Positions 42,977 to 53,125 of a stretch of 64,000 nt of DNA are shown piece by piece (position 1 is the stretch's first letter; the number at the start of each line of letters is the position of its first letter). The notes under the pieces are model-generated. The model was not told where the DNA came from. It ran no database searches and saw nothing but the letters and a program-made list of their open reading frames with translations. Where the stretch lies: NCBI GenBank assembly GCA_002013415.1, contig MAEX01000013.1:62001-126000 (forward strand), written 5' to 3'. This DNA comes from Mycobacterium sp. D16Q14 (GTDB lineage: Bacteria > Actinomycetota > Actinomycetes > Mycobacteriales > Mycobacteriaceae). The position numbers and the translations under genes are program-made.

Positions 42977-43882
42977 GTGGACACCTTGAAGACGATGACC
43001 TATGAGGTCACCGATCGCATCGCGCGCATCACCTTCAACCGGCCCGAGCAAGGCAACGCGATCATCGCCGAGACCCCGTTGGAGCTGGCGGCTCTCGTCG
43101 AGCGTGCCGACCTCGACCCGCAGGTTCACGTCATCCTGGTGTCGGGCCGGGGAGATGGATTCTGCGGTGGCTTCGACCTGAGCGCCTACGCGGAGGCGAA
43201 CGACGAAGGCTCGGCGCAGTATTCGGGTACCGCGCTGGACGGGCAGGTGCAGCTGCGCAACCACCTGCCTAACATCAACTGGGACCCCATGCTCGACTAT
43301 CAGATGATGAGCCGGTTCACCCGAGGCTTCTCGTCGTTACTGCATGCCAACAAGCCAACCGTGGTGAAGGCGCACGGGTACTGCGTCGCCGGTGGCACCG
43401 ACATCGCCCTGCATGCCGATCAGTTGATCGTTGCCGCTGATGCCAAGATCGGGTACCCGCCAACCCGGGTGTGGGGCGTACCGGCGACCGGACTGTGGGC
43501 GCACAAGCTCGGCGATCAGCGTGCGAAACGTCTTCTGCTCACGGGGGACTGCCTCTCGGGTAAGCAGGCCTACGAGTGGGGTCTGGCGGTCGAGGCGCCG
43601 GAGCCCGATGACCTGGACGAGCGCACCGAGCGGCTGGTGGCGCGGATCGCGGCGATGCCACTGAACCAGTTGATGATGGTCAAGCTCGCGTGCAACTCGG
43701 TGCTCATCAATCAAGGGATCGCCAACAGCGCCATGGTGGGAACCGTGTTCGACGGAATATCCCGTCATACCGCGGAGGCCCACACGTTCACGGCCGATGC
43801 CATCCAGAACGGCTATCGGCAGGCAGTCCGCCATCGCGATGAGCCCTTCGGTGATTTCGGCCGCAGGCCGACCGATCTGTAG
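42977..43882 (+). CDS. echA4: enoyl-CoA hydratase/isomerase EchA4
   Basis: The 301-residue crotonase-fold enzyme has FNRPEQGNAI near the N-terminus, the oxyanion-hole region SGRGDGFCGGFDLSAYAE and KAHGYCVAGGTDIALHADQL. The glutamates of a canonical hydratase active site are not clear, so the exact reaction (hydration, isomerisation, other) is open. It starts GTG 42977, directly after fadE8, and paaX begins 2 bases after its stop. Mtb Rv0673 is the syntenic orthologue. Confidence 0.9.
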   Translation: MDTLKTMTYEVTDRIARITFNRPEQGNAIIAETPLELAALVERADLDPQVHVILVSGRGDGFCGGFDLSAYAEANDEGSAQYSGTALDGQVQLRNHLPNINWDPMLDYQMMSRFTRGFSSLLHANKPTVVKAHGYCVAGGTDIALHADQLIVAADAKIGYPPTRVWGVPATGLWAHKLGDQRAKRLLLTGDCLSGKQAYEWGLAVEAPEPDDLDERTERLVARIAAMPLNQLMMVKLACNSVLINQGIANSAMVGTVFDGISRHTAEAHTFTADAIQNGYRQAVRHRDEPFGDFGRRPTDL

Positions 43883-43884
43883 CG

Positions 43885-44628
43885 ATGGACAACCCGGTCG
43901 ATCATCACCCGATGACCGCTCGCTCGGTAATCCTGAGCTTGCTGCTGGGCGCACACCCCGCCGAGCTGTCGGTGCGGGAAATCCGCGCGCTGACCATCTT
44001 GTTCGGAATCAGTGACACCACGGTGCGAGTGGCGCTCACCCGGATGGTCGCCGCGGGAGATCTTGCGAGAACCGAATCGGGATACCGGCTCGCCGAGCGT
44101 CTGCAGGCCCGTCAGCTTCGGCAGGACGAGGCCTGTGATCCGCACCGACGCTCCTGGGACGGCAATTGGACGCAGCTGGTGATCACCAGCGTGGGCCGCG
44201 ACGCACGTGACCGCAATGACCTGCGAACTACCTTGCGGCAGAGGCGTTTCGGAGAACTACGCGAGGGTGTGTGGCTGCGTCCGGACAATCTGGAGATCGA
44301 TCTTCCGCCGTCGGTCACCGACCACGTCTGGGTTCTGCACACCCGAACCGCAGACCCCGAAGCGCTGTCTGCCCAGCTGTGGGATCTGCCCGGGTGGTCG
44401 CTGTATGCGGCGGCCCTGCTGCGGTGGTGGGATCAGGCTGAGGCGATTCCTGCGCGATTTGTGCTGGCCGCCGCGATGGTGCGGCATCTGCTCGCCGACC
44501 CCGTGCTGCCGGACGAGTTGTTGCCCAAGGATTGGCCCGCCGACGAAATACGATCCAGATACCGGGAATTCAAGGATGAATTGGTGACGCTGCGCGACAA
44601 CGCTGAGGTGGAGGAGGCTTCCCTGTGA
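43885..44628 (+). CDS. PaaX-family transcriptional regulator (Rv0674-like)
   Basis: The 247-residue protein has a winged-helix N-terminus (VRALTILFGISDTTVRVALTRM) and the PaaX C-terminal region with WDGNWTQLVI and RLRRFGELREGVWLRPDN-like sequence. PaaX of E. coli is a phenylacetyl-CoA-responsive repressor. Being inside an acyl-CoA operon, it probably senses a CoA thioester intermediate of this pathway. The next gene's GTG overlaps its stop by 4 bases. Confidence 0.88.
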   Translation: MDNPVDHHPMTARSVILSLLLGAHPAELSVREIRALTILFGISDTTVRVALTRMVAAGDLARTESGYRLAERLQARQLRQDEACDPHRRSWDGNWTQLVITSVGRDARDRNDLRTTLRQRRFGELREGVWLRPDNLEIDLPPSVTDHVWVLHTRTADPEALSAQLWDLPGWSLYAAALLRWWDQAEAIPARFVLAAAMVRHLLADPVLPDELLPKDWPADEIRSRYREFKDELVTLRDNAEVEEASL

Positions 44629-45404
44629 TCGAGCCCATGAGTGAGAACGCAGTTCGCGTCGAGAAGGCGGGGCCGGTGACGACGGTCATTCTCAACCGGC
44701 CCCACGCCCGCAATGCCGTCGACGGTCCGACCGCCGCGGCGCTACTCGCAGCATTCACCGAATTCGACGCGGACCCCGAGGCGTCCGTGGCGGTGCTCTG
44801 GGGTGACAACGGAACATTCTGTGCCGGAGCGGATCTCAAAGCAATGGGAACCGACCGCGGAAATGAACTGCACCCACACGGCCCCGGTCCGATGGGCCCG
44901 TCTCGGCTGCGGTTGTCTAAACCTGTGATCGCGGCGATCTCGGGGCACGCCGTGGCGGGCGGTATCGAGCTGGCGTTGTGGTGCGATCTTCGGGTGGTCG
45001 AGGAGGACGCCGTACTGGGTGTGTTCTGCCGGCGCTGGGGTGTGCCGCTCATCGACGGCGGGACGATCAGGCTGCCCCGGCTGATCGGACACTCGCGCGC
45101 CATGGACCTGATCCTCACCGGACGTCCCGTCGCGGCACCTGAGGCGCTGGACATCGGGCTCGCCAATCGAGTGGTCCCCCGCGGGCAGGCTCGTGCGGCG
45201 GCGGAGACGCTGGCCGCGGAGATCGCCGCATTCCCGCAACAATGCGTGCGGGCAGACCGCGATTCAGCCATCGCGCAGTGGGGGATGGCCGAGGAAGCGG
45301 CGTTGGACAACGAATTTGGCAGCATCGAGCGGGTTGCGGCCGAAGCACTCGAGGGTGCCGGCAGGTTCGCCGCGGGTGCGGGTCGCCACGGCGCTGGGAT
45401 CTGA
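44625..45404 (+). CDS. echA5: enoyl-CoA hydratase EchA5
   Basis: The 259-residue crotonase-fold protein has ILNRPHARNAVDG, FCAGADLKAMG (oxyanion hole) and SGHAVAGGIELALWCDLRV. It starts at GTG 44625, overlapping the paaX stop (GTGA), with a possible ATG at 44637. It closes the fadE8-echA4-paaX-echA5 operon, the same order as Rv0672-Rv0675. In Mtb mmpL5-mmpS5-Rv0678 follow; here they do not. Confidence 0.9.
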   Translation: MIEPMSENAVRVEKAGPVTTVILNRPHARNAVDGPTAAALLAAFTEFDADPEASVAVLWGDNGTFCAGADLKAMGTDRGNELHPHGPGPMGPSRLRLSKPVIAAISGHAVAGGIELALWCDLRVVEEDAVLGVFCRRWGVPLIDGGTIRLPRLIGHSRAMDLILTGRPVAAPEALDIGLANRVVPRGQARAAAETLAAEIAAFPQQCVRADRDSAIAQWGMAEEAALDNEFGSIERVAAEALEGAGRFAAGAGRHGAGI

Positions 45405-45478
45405 CACGCCGCGTTCGGCGGCGCCGACACACTCGGACATGGGGGAGACCTGCGGGATACGGACGTACTGTGGACACC

Positions 45479-46033
45479 GTGAGTGTGCGGATTCTTCCGG
45501 TATCGGCCCTGGTGGTTGTCGCCGTGGTGCTGGCCGGATGCTCGCCCCGGTCCTCTTCCGGTGGTGACGACGACGGTGCCGGATCGCCCGACGTGCAGGT
45601 GACCACGGTGCCCGAGGTGAACAACGGGCCCGGTAAGGGTTTCACACTTGGCGACTGCGGCGGCATGACTGACGCGGAAGTCACTGCGGCGGTGGGCAAC
45701 CCGGCACTCAAACGCGACGTGGACAGCCTGCTGGGTTGTCGGTGGTCCACGGGTCCCGGAAGCGGGGACACGTCCCTGTCGCTGTACTGGTACCGGGGCA
45801 GCTCGGCGCAGAAAGAGGCGTCAGTCGCGCGAAACCTCGGCCATACGGTGGAGACGGTGACCACCAAGTCCTATCCGGGTTACCGCGTGAGCAATGTTGG
45901 GCTGTGTGAACTGTCCGCGGGATCAGGGCCGGACTTCCTACATTGGTCTTTGCAATCGGGGAACGTCAAGAACGACCCGTGCAAGGCCGTCGAGACCTTG
46001 ATGGACTCGCTGCTGAGCAAGGTGGGCAAGTAA
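45479..46033 (+). CDS. lipoprotein, DUF3558-like
   Basis: The 184-residue protein from GTG 45479 has a short lipoprotein signal (VRILPVSALVVVAVVLAGC, lipobox LAGC), followed by a Ser/Gly/Asp-rich linker and a domain with conserved cysteines (FTLGDCGG, LLGCRW, GLCEL, DPCKAV). It fits the DUF3558 lipoproteins common in mycobacteria, which have unknown function. A GTG at 45470 is also possible. The next lipoprotein ATG overlaps its stop by 1 base. Confidence 0.78.
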   Translation: MSVRILPVSALVVVAVVLAGCSPRSSSGGDDDGAGSPDVQVTTVPEVNNGPGKGFTLGDCGGMTDAEVTAAVGNPALKRDVDSLLGCRWSTGPGSGDTSLSLYWYRGSSAQKEASVARNLGHTVETVTTKSYPGYRVSNVGLCELSAGSGPDFLHWSLQSGNVKNDPCKAVETLMDSLLSKVGK

Positions 46034-46578
46034 TGAAAAGGACTGTCGGCGCGCTTGCCGCCGCGGCGTTACTGCTCGCAGGGCCGACCGGGTGTGCGCG
46101 CACCGTTGACGGTGCCGCTGTCGCCCCGGGCGAGACGCTGAACTCCAGCGAGCGGAATGAGAACGACAAACTGGACCCGTACGGGTTCGCCAACGGCCAA
46201 TGCGGTCCGCTCGATGAGAAGACGATTGTCGAAACCGTCAAGGCCGCCCAGATCTACCAGAATTTCTTTGGGGCACTGTGTTATTGGGTTGCCGCCGATG
46301 ACGCTGGAAGCCTCATCGACCTTCTGTACGCGTACTACGAGGCTGGCGATGTCGACCGCGATCGCAAGTCTGCCGACGGGATGGGACAGAAGACTGCCGA
46401 CATTACGATCAACGGCCGCAAGGGATTCACCAGTACCGGCACCGGTGGCTCGGGATGTGGAGTGACCGTTCCGGCGGGATCCGGTTCCTTGACCTGGTGG
46501 GTTCAGTACCGCAAGGGCGGCGATAGCTGCGCCGCGGCCCGTCAGCTGGTCGAACACATTGTGCAGACGGTGCTCTGA
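46033..46578 (+). CDS. lipoprotein, DUF3558-like, second of pair
   Basis: The 181-residue protein has a lipoprotein signal (MKRTVGALAAAALLLAGPTGC, Cys at 21). The mature domain has four further cysteines (GQCGP, ALCYW, SGCGV, DSCAA), probably two disulfides in the cell envelope. It overlaps the previous gene by one base (TAATG), so the two are translated together. Family assignment follows length, cysteine pattern and pairing rather than a clear motif. Confidence 0.75.
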   Translation: MKRTVGALAAAALLLAGPTGCARTVDGAAVAPGETLNSSERNENDKLDPYGFANGQCGPLDEKTIVETVKAAQIYQNFFGALCYWVAADDAGSLIDLLYAYYEAGDVDRDRKSADGMGQKTADITINGRKGFTSTGTGGSGCGVTVPAGSGSLTWWVQYRKGGDSCAAARQLVEHIVQTVL

Positions 46579-46596
46579 GCGGGCTATTGAGAAGGG

Positions 46597-47049
46597 CTAC
46601 GAAGCCTTCTCGATCGTGTTGTTGCTTCCGTAGTTGTTGACCTTGGGCGCGCCCGCCTTATAGGTCAGTTTGTTGCCGTAGCCGGTGACCGTCACCTCGG
46701 TCTTCAGCTCGTCGAACGCAATGGTGTTCGAGAAGCCCGAGACGGTGACCGTGTCGCAGGCCCCGGTGATGGTGAGCTTGTTGTTGGCGCCCGTGATGTT
46801 CAGGCGCTTGCCCTCTTGGCATGCGGCGGTCGTGGTCTGGCCGAAGTACCCGATCACGGTCTCGTCCCCGATGTCGACCTTGGCGGAGGTCGGCGTGGAG
46901 GGGCTGGAGGAGGCCGAGGCGGATGGGGGAGTCCAGGTGCCGGGTGTCGGATTGCTCGAACCCGGCTTGATGGCGCCGCAGCCCGCGAGTCCGAGAGCGG
47001 TCACGACGAGGGCAAAGACTGCCGCGGGGAGGGCATTGTGGCGGGACAT
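46597..47049 (-). CDS. DUF3060 lipoprotein (Rv0679c-like)
   Basis: The 150-residue protein has a lipoprotein signal with lipobox LAGC (about residues 21-24), a Ser/Pro/Thr-rich linker (30-55), then a beta-repeat domain of DUF3060 type: LNITGANNKLTITGACDTVT, then VSGFSNTIAF and VTGYGNKLTY, with the repeating N-x-I/L pattern of a small beta-helix. Mtb Rv0679c is a lipoprotein of the same family linked to lipoarabinomannan in the envelope. It is convergent to the DUF3558 pair. Confidence 0.82.
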   Translation of the reverse strand: MSRHNALPAAVFALVVTALGLAGCGAIKPGSSNPTPGTWTPPSASASSSPSTPTSAKVDIGDETVIGYFGQTTTAACQEGKRLNITGANNKLTITGACDTVTVSGFSNTIAFDELKTEVTVTGYGNKLTYKAGAPKVNNYGSNNTIEKAS

Positions 47050-47089
47050 GGAGTCGATTATCCCGAGATTTGCGTGTCGGGTGGGGGGA

Positions 47090-47503
47090 TCAGCCAGGGA
47101 CTCGGTCGATGAAGTTCATCATGCCCAGCTCGCGTCCACGATCGATGACCGCAGGCTCGCCGGACTTGTAGAGCACCTTCTGGTTGAAGCCGTACACGGT
47201 GATGTCGTTGACCACGTTGTCGGCGATGATCGTGTTGGACGACCCCTGTACCGAGATCGCGTAGCAGCTGCCGAGAGCGGTGATGACGTTCTGCGATCCG
47301 TTCACAAAGACAGTGGAGTCGCCGCAATCGATAGTGGTGACGAGCCCGTACTGGGTGATGTGTGTGTCGCCGTTCTTGGCCAGGCGAATGTTGTCGGCGA
47401 GGCGCGAATGGCCCTCGGGTGAGCCCATCAATGTGACGATGCCGCCGGTTACCAGGACGGCGACCAGCAGGCGCCGCCCAGTGGAAACTAGAACGTGTGT
47501 CAT
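47090..47503 (-). CDS. DUF3060 protein with signal anchor (Rv0680c-like)
   Basis: From ATG 47503 the protein has 137 residues. An N-terminal hydrophobic segment (RRLLVAVLVTGGIVTLMG) acts as a signal peptide or anchor; there is no lipobox. The rest has the DUF3060 repeat (FVNGSQNVITALGSCYAISV, then SVQGSSNTIIA and VYGFNQKVLYKSG). It is a paralogue of the following gene, 40 bases apart, on the same strand. Mtb Rv0680c is the syntenic counterpart. Confidence 0.78.
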   Translation of the reverse strand: MTHVLVSTGRRLLVAVLVTGGIVTLMGSPEGHSRLADNIRLAKNGDTHITQYGLVTTIDCGDSTVFVNGSQNVITALGSCYAISVQGSSNTIIADNVVNDITVYGFNQKVLYKSGEPAVIDRGRELGMMNFIDRVPG

Positions 47504-47677
47504 TTCAGCGTCCCGATCACGTAATGAGAATAAGCCACGGCGCGCCACGACAGGCTCGGTAGGCTGACAAACACAAAGGTGACGGCGGGGAGAGATAGGG
47601 TCATAGCAGGCCATCTGCCTTGGAGGCCGCGCCAGATAGCACCGAACTAGAACGACTCACCCCGAAGGCGGCCAGAC

Positions 47678-48286
47678 GTGACGACCGAGCCCGCAACCGC
47701 GCACCGCAGAAGTCCTGCGCGGGCGACACGGCTCAACCGCGACACTGTTGTCAACGCCGCGCTGTCTTTCCTCGACCGGGCCGGCTGGGATGCGCTGACC
47801 ATCAACGCGTTGGCTGTCGAGCTGGGGACGAAGGGGCCGTCGCTCTACAACCATGTGGACAGCCTCGATGATCTGCGCCACGAGGTGCGCGATCGGGTGC
47901 TGGTCGAGATCGTCGGCATGCTGCACACCGTGAGTTCGGGCCGTACCAGCGAGGACGCAATCTTGGCCATGGCCGGTGCGTATCGCAGCTATGCGCACCA
48001 CCATCCAGGCAGATACGCCGCCCTGACCCGCATGCCGTTCCTGGACGATGTGAACCGCCCGACGATCGACGCCCGTGAATTGGCCAAGCCCGCAACCGAG
48101 GCCATCGGCGTGTACGGGCTCGACGAGGACACCGCCTTTCACGCGGGCGTTGAGCTGTGGGCTGCGATGCACGGGTTCGTCATGCTGGAGATGACAGGCT
48201 TTATGGCGGGCATCGAGATGGATCCCGACATCGCATTTACGGAGATGGTGCACCGCTTTGCGTCGGGTCTGGCCGAGCGGCGATGA
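47678..48286 (+). CDS. TetR-family regulator (Rv0681-like)
   Basis: The 202-residue protein from GTG 47678 has a TetR helix-turn-helix (LTINALAVELGTKGPSLYNHV) and a TetR_C_33-like C-terminal part (EDTAFHAGVELWAAMHGFVM). It is the last gene before the rpsL region, like Rv0681 in Mtb. Targets are unknown; the divergent DUF3060 genes are possible. Confidence 0.88.
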   Translation: MTTEPATAHRRSPARATRLNRDTVVNAALSFLDRAGWDALTINALAVELGTKGPSLYNHVDSLDDLRHEVRDRVLVEIVGMLHTVSSGRTSEDAILAMAGAYRSYAHHHPGRYAALTRMPFLDDVNRPTIDARELAKPATEAIGVYGLDEDTAFHAGVELWAAMHGFVMLEMTGFMAGIEMDPDIAFTEMVHRFASGLAERR

Positions 48287-48380
48287 GCGCTCGGCGCGAA
48301 GAGCGGGCCGATCAGTCAGGCATGTTGCCCGCGCATTGGTGAGTTATCGATGACCTGCGCTTTGTCGCTGGTAGGCGAGT

Positions 48381-48410
48381 TTGTCTCACTGTGATCAGCC
48401 CTGGTATGGT
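48381..48410 (+). promoter_or_regulatory. promoter of the rpsL-rpsG-fusA operon
   Basis: TTGTCT (48381-48386), 18 bases, TATGGT (48405-48410) is a good SigA match. It leaves a leader of about 240 bases before rpsL, in which I see no other gene. The interval 48287-48659 holds this promoter and leader only. Confidence 0.55.
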
Positions 48411-48659
48411 AGGGCGCTGTGCCTGGCCAATGGCCACCGCTGGGGTACTCGGTGGGGGTCAGATAGGGCGCCAGGTCAATTCGCATGCCCAGAGGGTGAA
48501 GGAGTTTTTCTTCGCGTCCGCGGTATGTGCGACACGCCCGGCCTCGGGATACCGATACGGGCGAGAACTGCAGGACAACAGGGCCTTTTGACGGGCTCGC
48601 GACGCTAGAGCCCCACGTACGTAGTTAGAAGTAGCTAGAGAGAAACAGAAAGCCGGTAC

Positions 48660-49034
48660 ATGCCAACCATCAACCAGCTGGTCCGTAAGGGTCGCCGGGA
48701 CAAGATCGCCAAGGTGAAGACTGCGGCCCTTAAGGGCAGTCCGCAGCGCCGTGGCGTCTGCACCCGCGTCTACACCACCACCCCGAAGAAGCCGAACTCG
48801 GCGCTGCGGAAGGTGGCCCGTGTGCGGCTGACCAGCGCGGTGGAGGTCACCGCCTACATCCCGGGTGAGGGTCACAACCTGCAGGAGCACTCGATGGTGC
48901 TCGTGCGCGGTGGTCGTGTGAAGGACCTCCCCGGTGTGCGCTACAAGATCATCCGCGGCTCGCTGGACACCCAGGGAGTCAAGAACCGCAAGCAGGCTCG
49001 CAGCCGCTACGGCGCCAAGAAGGAGAAGAGCTAA
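48660..49034 (+). CDS. rpsL: 30S ribosomal protein S12
   Basis: S12 monitors codon-anticodon pairing in the decoding centre. The 124-residue protein is fully conserved ([16 protein letters not shown] to YGAKKEKS). Residues K43 (in TTPKKPNS) and K88 (in GRVKDLPG), the sites of high-level streptomycin resistance, are wild type. The rpsG ATG overlaps its stop (TAATG). Confidence 0.99.
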   Translation: MPTINQLVRKGRRDKIAKVKTAALKGSPQRRGVCTRVYTTTPKKPNSALRKVARVRLTSAVEVTAYIPGEGHNLQEHSMVLVRGGRVKDLPGVRYKIIRGSLDTQGVKNRKQARSRYGAKKEKS

Positions 49035-49504
49035 TGCCACGCAAGGGACCCGCGCCGTCGCGCCCCCTGGTCAACGACCCGGTTTACAGCTCGCAGCTGG
49101 TGACCCAGCTGGTCAACAAGGTGCTGCTCGATGGCAAGAAGTCCATCGCCGAGCGCATCGTGTACGGCGCACTGGAGCAGGCGCGCGATAAGACTGGCAC
49201 CGATCCGGTTGTCACCCTCAAGCGCGCCATGGACAACGTCAAGCCTGCCCTTGAGGTGCGCAGCCGCCGTGTCGGTGGCGCCACCTACCAGGTGCCGGTC
49301 GAGGTCCGCCCCGATCGCTCCACCACCCTGGCCCTGCGCTGGTTGGTGAGCTTCTCGCGGGCACGTCGCGAAAAGACCATGATTGAGCGTCTGGCGAACG
49401 AGATCCTGGATGCCAGCAATGGCCTGGGTGCCTCGGTGAAGCGTCGCGAGGATGTTCACAAGATGGCCGAGGCCAACCGGGCGTTCGCGCACTACCGCTG
49501 GTGA
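49034..49504 (+). CDS. rpsG: 30S ribosomal protein S7
   Basis: S7 nucleates assembly of the 30S head and lines the E site. The 156-residue protein has [18 protein letters not shown] and [15 protein letters not shown]. It overlaps rpsL by one base and precedes fusA by 77 bases. Confidence 0.99.
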   Translation: MPRKGPAPSRPLVNDPVYSSQLVTQLVNKVLLDGKKSIAERIVYGALEQARDKTGTDPVVTLKRAMDNVKPALEVRSRRVGGATYQVPVEVRPDRSTTLALRWLVSFSRARREKTMIERLANEILDASNGLGASVKRREDVHKMAEANRAFAHYRW

Positions 49505-49581
49505 TCTGACGGGCCTCACCGCACGGCGAGGCCCGCCCAGTTCGTCCATCCCCAATTCGAAGCGAAAGAGCGGAAACTTCT

Positions 49582-51687
<2,106 letters not shown>

Positions 51688-51746
51688 CGAAAGCTCACGA
51701 CCCATTCGGACTTGCGCGAGTGAGTCCGCTAGGCAAATGAAAACCC

Positions 51747-51773
51747 TTGTCTCTGAGAAAGTCTCAGAGACAA
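51747..51773 (+). promoter_or_regulatory. perfect 11-bp hairpin in the fusA-tuf spacer
   Basis: TTGTCTCTGAG (51747-51757) and CTCAGAGACAA (51763-51773) are exact reverse complements around AAAGT. It lies 24 bases before the tuf start, just ahead of its ribosome site CAGGAGGAC. No T-tract follows, so it is not an intrinsic terminator; an mRNA-stabilising or processing hairpin is the most likely use. Confidence 0.7.
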
Positions 51774-51797
51774 CAGAAAGTCCAGGAGGACACAACA

Positions 51798-52991
51798 GTG
51801 GCGAAGGCGAAGTTCGAGCGGACGAAGCCGCACGTCAACATCGGGACCATCGGTCACGTTGACCACGGCAAGACCACTCTCACTGCGGCAATCACCAAGG
51901 TGCTGCACGACAAGTACCCCACTCTGAACGAAGCATCTGCCTTCGACCAGATCGACAACGCTCCCGAAGAGAAGGCTCGTGGTATCACGATCAACATCTC
52001 TCACGTGGAGTACCAGACCGAGAAGCGTCACTACGCGCACGTCGACGCCCCCGGCCACGCTGACTACATCAAGAACATGATCACCGGTGCCGCCCAGATG
52101 GACGGTGCGATCCTGGTAGTCGCCGCGACCGACGGCCCGATGCCGCAGACGCGTGAGCACGTGCTGCTCGCCCGTCAGGTGGGTGTGCCCTACATCCTCG
52201 TCGCGCTGAACAAGTCCGACATGGTGGATGACGAGGAACTGCTCGAGCTCGTCGAGCTGGAGGTCCGGGAGCTGCTGAGCAGCCAGGACTTCGACGGTGA
52301 CAACGCTCCCGTGGTTCGCGTCTCCGCGCTCAAGGCGCTCGAGGGCGACGCCGAGTGGGCCAAGACCGTTGGCGATCTGATGGACGCTGTTGACGAGTCG
52401 ATCCCGGACCCGGTTCGCGAGACCGACAAGCCGTTCCTGATGCCCGTTGAGGACGTGTTCACCATCACCGGTCGTGGCACCGTGGTGACCGGTCGCGTCG
52501 AGCGTGGTGTGATCAACGTGAATGAGGACGTCGAGATCGTCGGCATCAAGGACACCGTCACCAAGACCACGGTCACCGGTGTCGAGATGTTCCGCAAGCT
52601 GCTCGATCAGGGCCAGGCCGGCGACAACGTTGGTCTGCTGGTCCGTGGTGTGAAGCGTGAGGACGTCGAGCGTGGCCAGGTTGTGGTCAAGCCCGGCACC
52701 ACCACCCCGCACACCGAGTTCGACGGCAGCGTCTACATCCTGTCCAAGGACGAAGGCGGCCGCCACACGCCGTTCTTCAACAACTACCGCCCGCAGTTCT
52801 ACTTCCGTACCACGGACGTGACCGGCGTGGTGACACTGCCCGAGGGCACCGAGATGGTGATGCCCGGTGACAACACCGACATCTCCGTCAAGCTGATCCA
52901 GCCGGTGGCCATGGACGAGGGTCTGCGTTTCGCGATCCGTGAAGGTGGCCGTACCGTCGGCGCCGGTCGCGTGACCAAGATCCACAAGTGA
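51798..52991 (+). CDS. tuf: elongation factor Tu
   Basis: EF-Tu carries aminoacyl-tRNA to the ribosome. From GTG 51798, 8 bases after AGGAGGAC, the protein has 397 residues: P-loop GHVDHGKT at 19-26, switch [18 protein letters not shown]. Longer frames starting at 51747 run through the leader hairpin and are not coding. A strong terminator follows. Confidence 0.99.
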   Translation: MAKAKFERTKPHVNIGTIGHVDHGKTTLTAAITKVLHDKYPTLNEASAFDQIDNAPEEKARGITINISHVEYQTEKRHYAHVDAPGHADYIKNMITGAAQMDGAILVVAATDGPMPQTREHVLLARQVGVPYILVALNKSDMVDDEELLELVELEVRELLSSQDFDGDNAPVVRVSALKALEGDAEWAKTVGDLMDAVDESIPDPVRETDKPFLMPVEDVFTITGRGTVVTGRVERGVINVNEDVEIVGIKDTVTKTTVTGVEMFRKLLDQGQAGDNVGLLVRGVKREDVERGQVVVKPGTTTPHTEFDGSVYILSKDEGGRHTPFFNNYRPQFYFRTTDVTGVVTLPEGTEMVMPGDNTDISVKLIQPVAMDEGLRFAIREGGRTVGAGRVTKIHK

Positions 52992-53006
52992 TCTAAAGAC
53001 GCCAAG

Positions 53007-53044
53007 AAAACGGCGCTCACCCTTCACGGGTGGGCGCCGTTTTC
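53007..53044 (+). terminator. intrinsic terminator after tuf
   Basis: AAAACGGCGC-CACCC on the left pairs with GGGTG-GCGCCGTTTT on the right around a TTCAC loop with one bulged base per side, ending in TTTT. It can act on both strands because the left arm begins AAAA. Confidence 0.88.
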
Positions 53045-53125
53045 GTATCTCCTCCTCGCCGAGTGGGAATATGGCGAGGGTTTTGGTCCGATTTACCTCG
53101 TGAGATTCCCACTCGGGGGAACTGG

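Noticed and set aside
48381..48608. Short frames in the rpsL leader
   Set aside because: They overlap the rpsL promoter and leader, lack a ribosome site and encode no recognisable protein.
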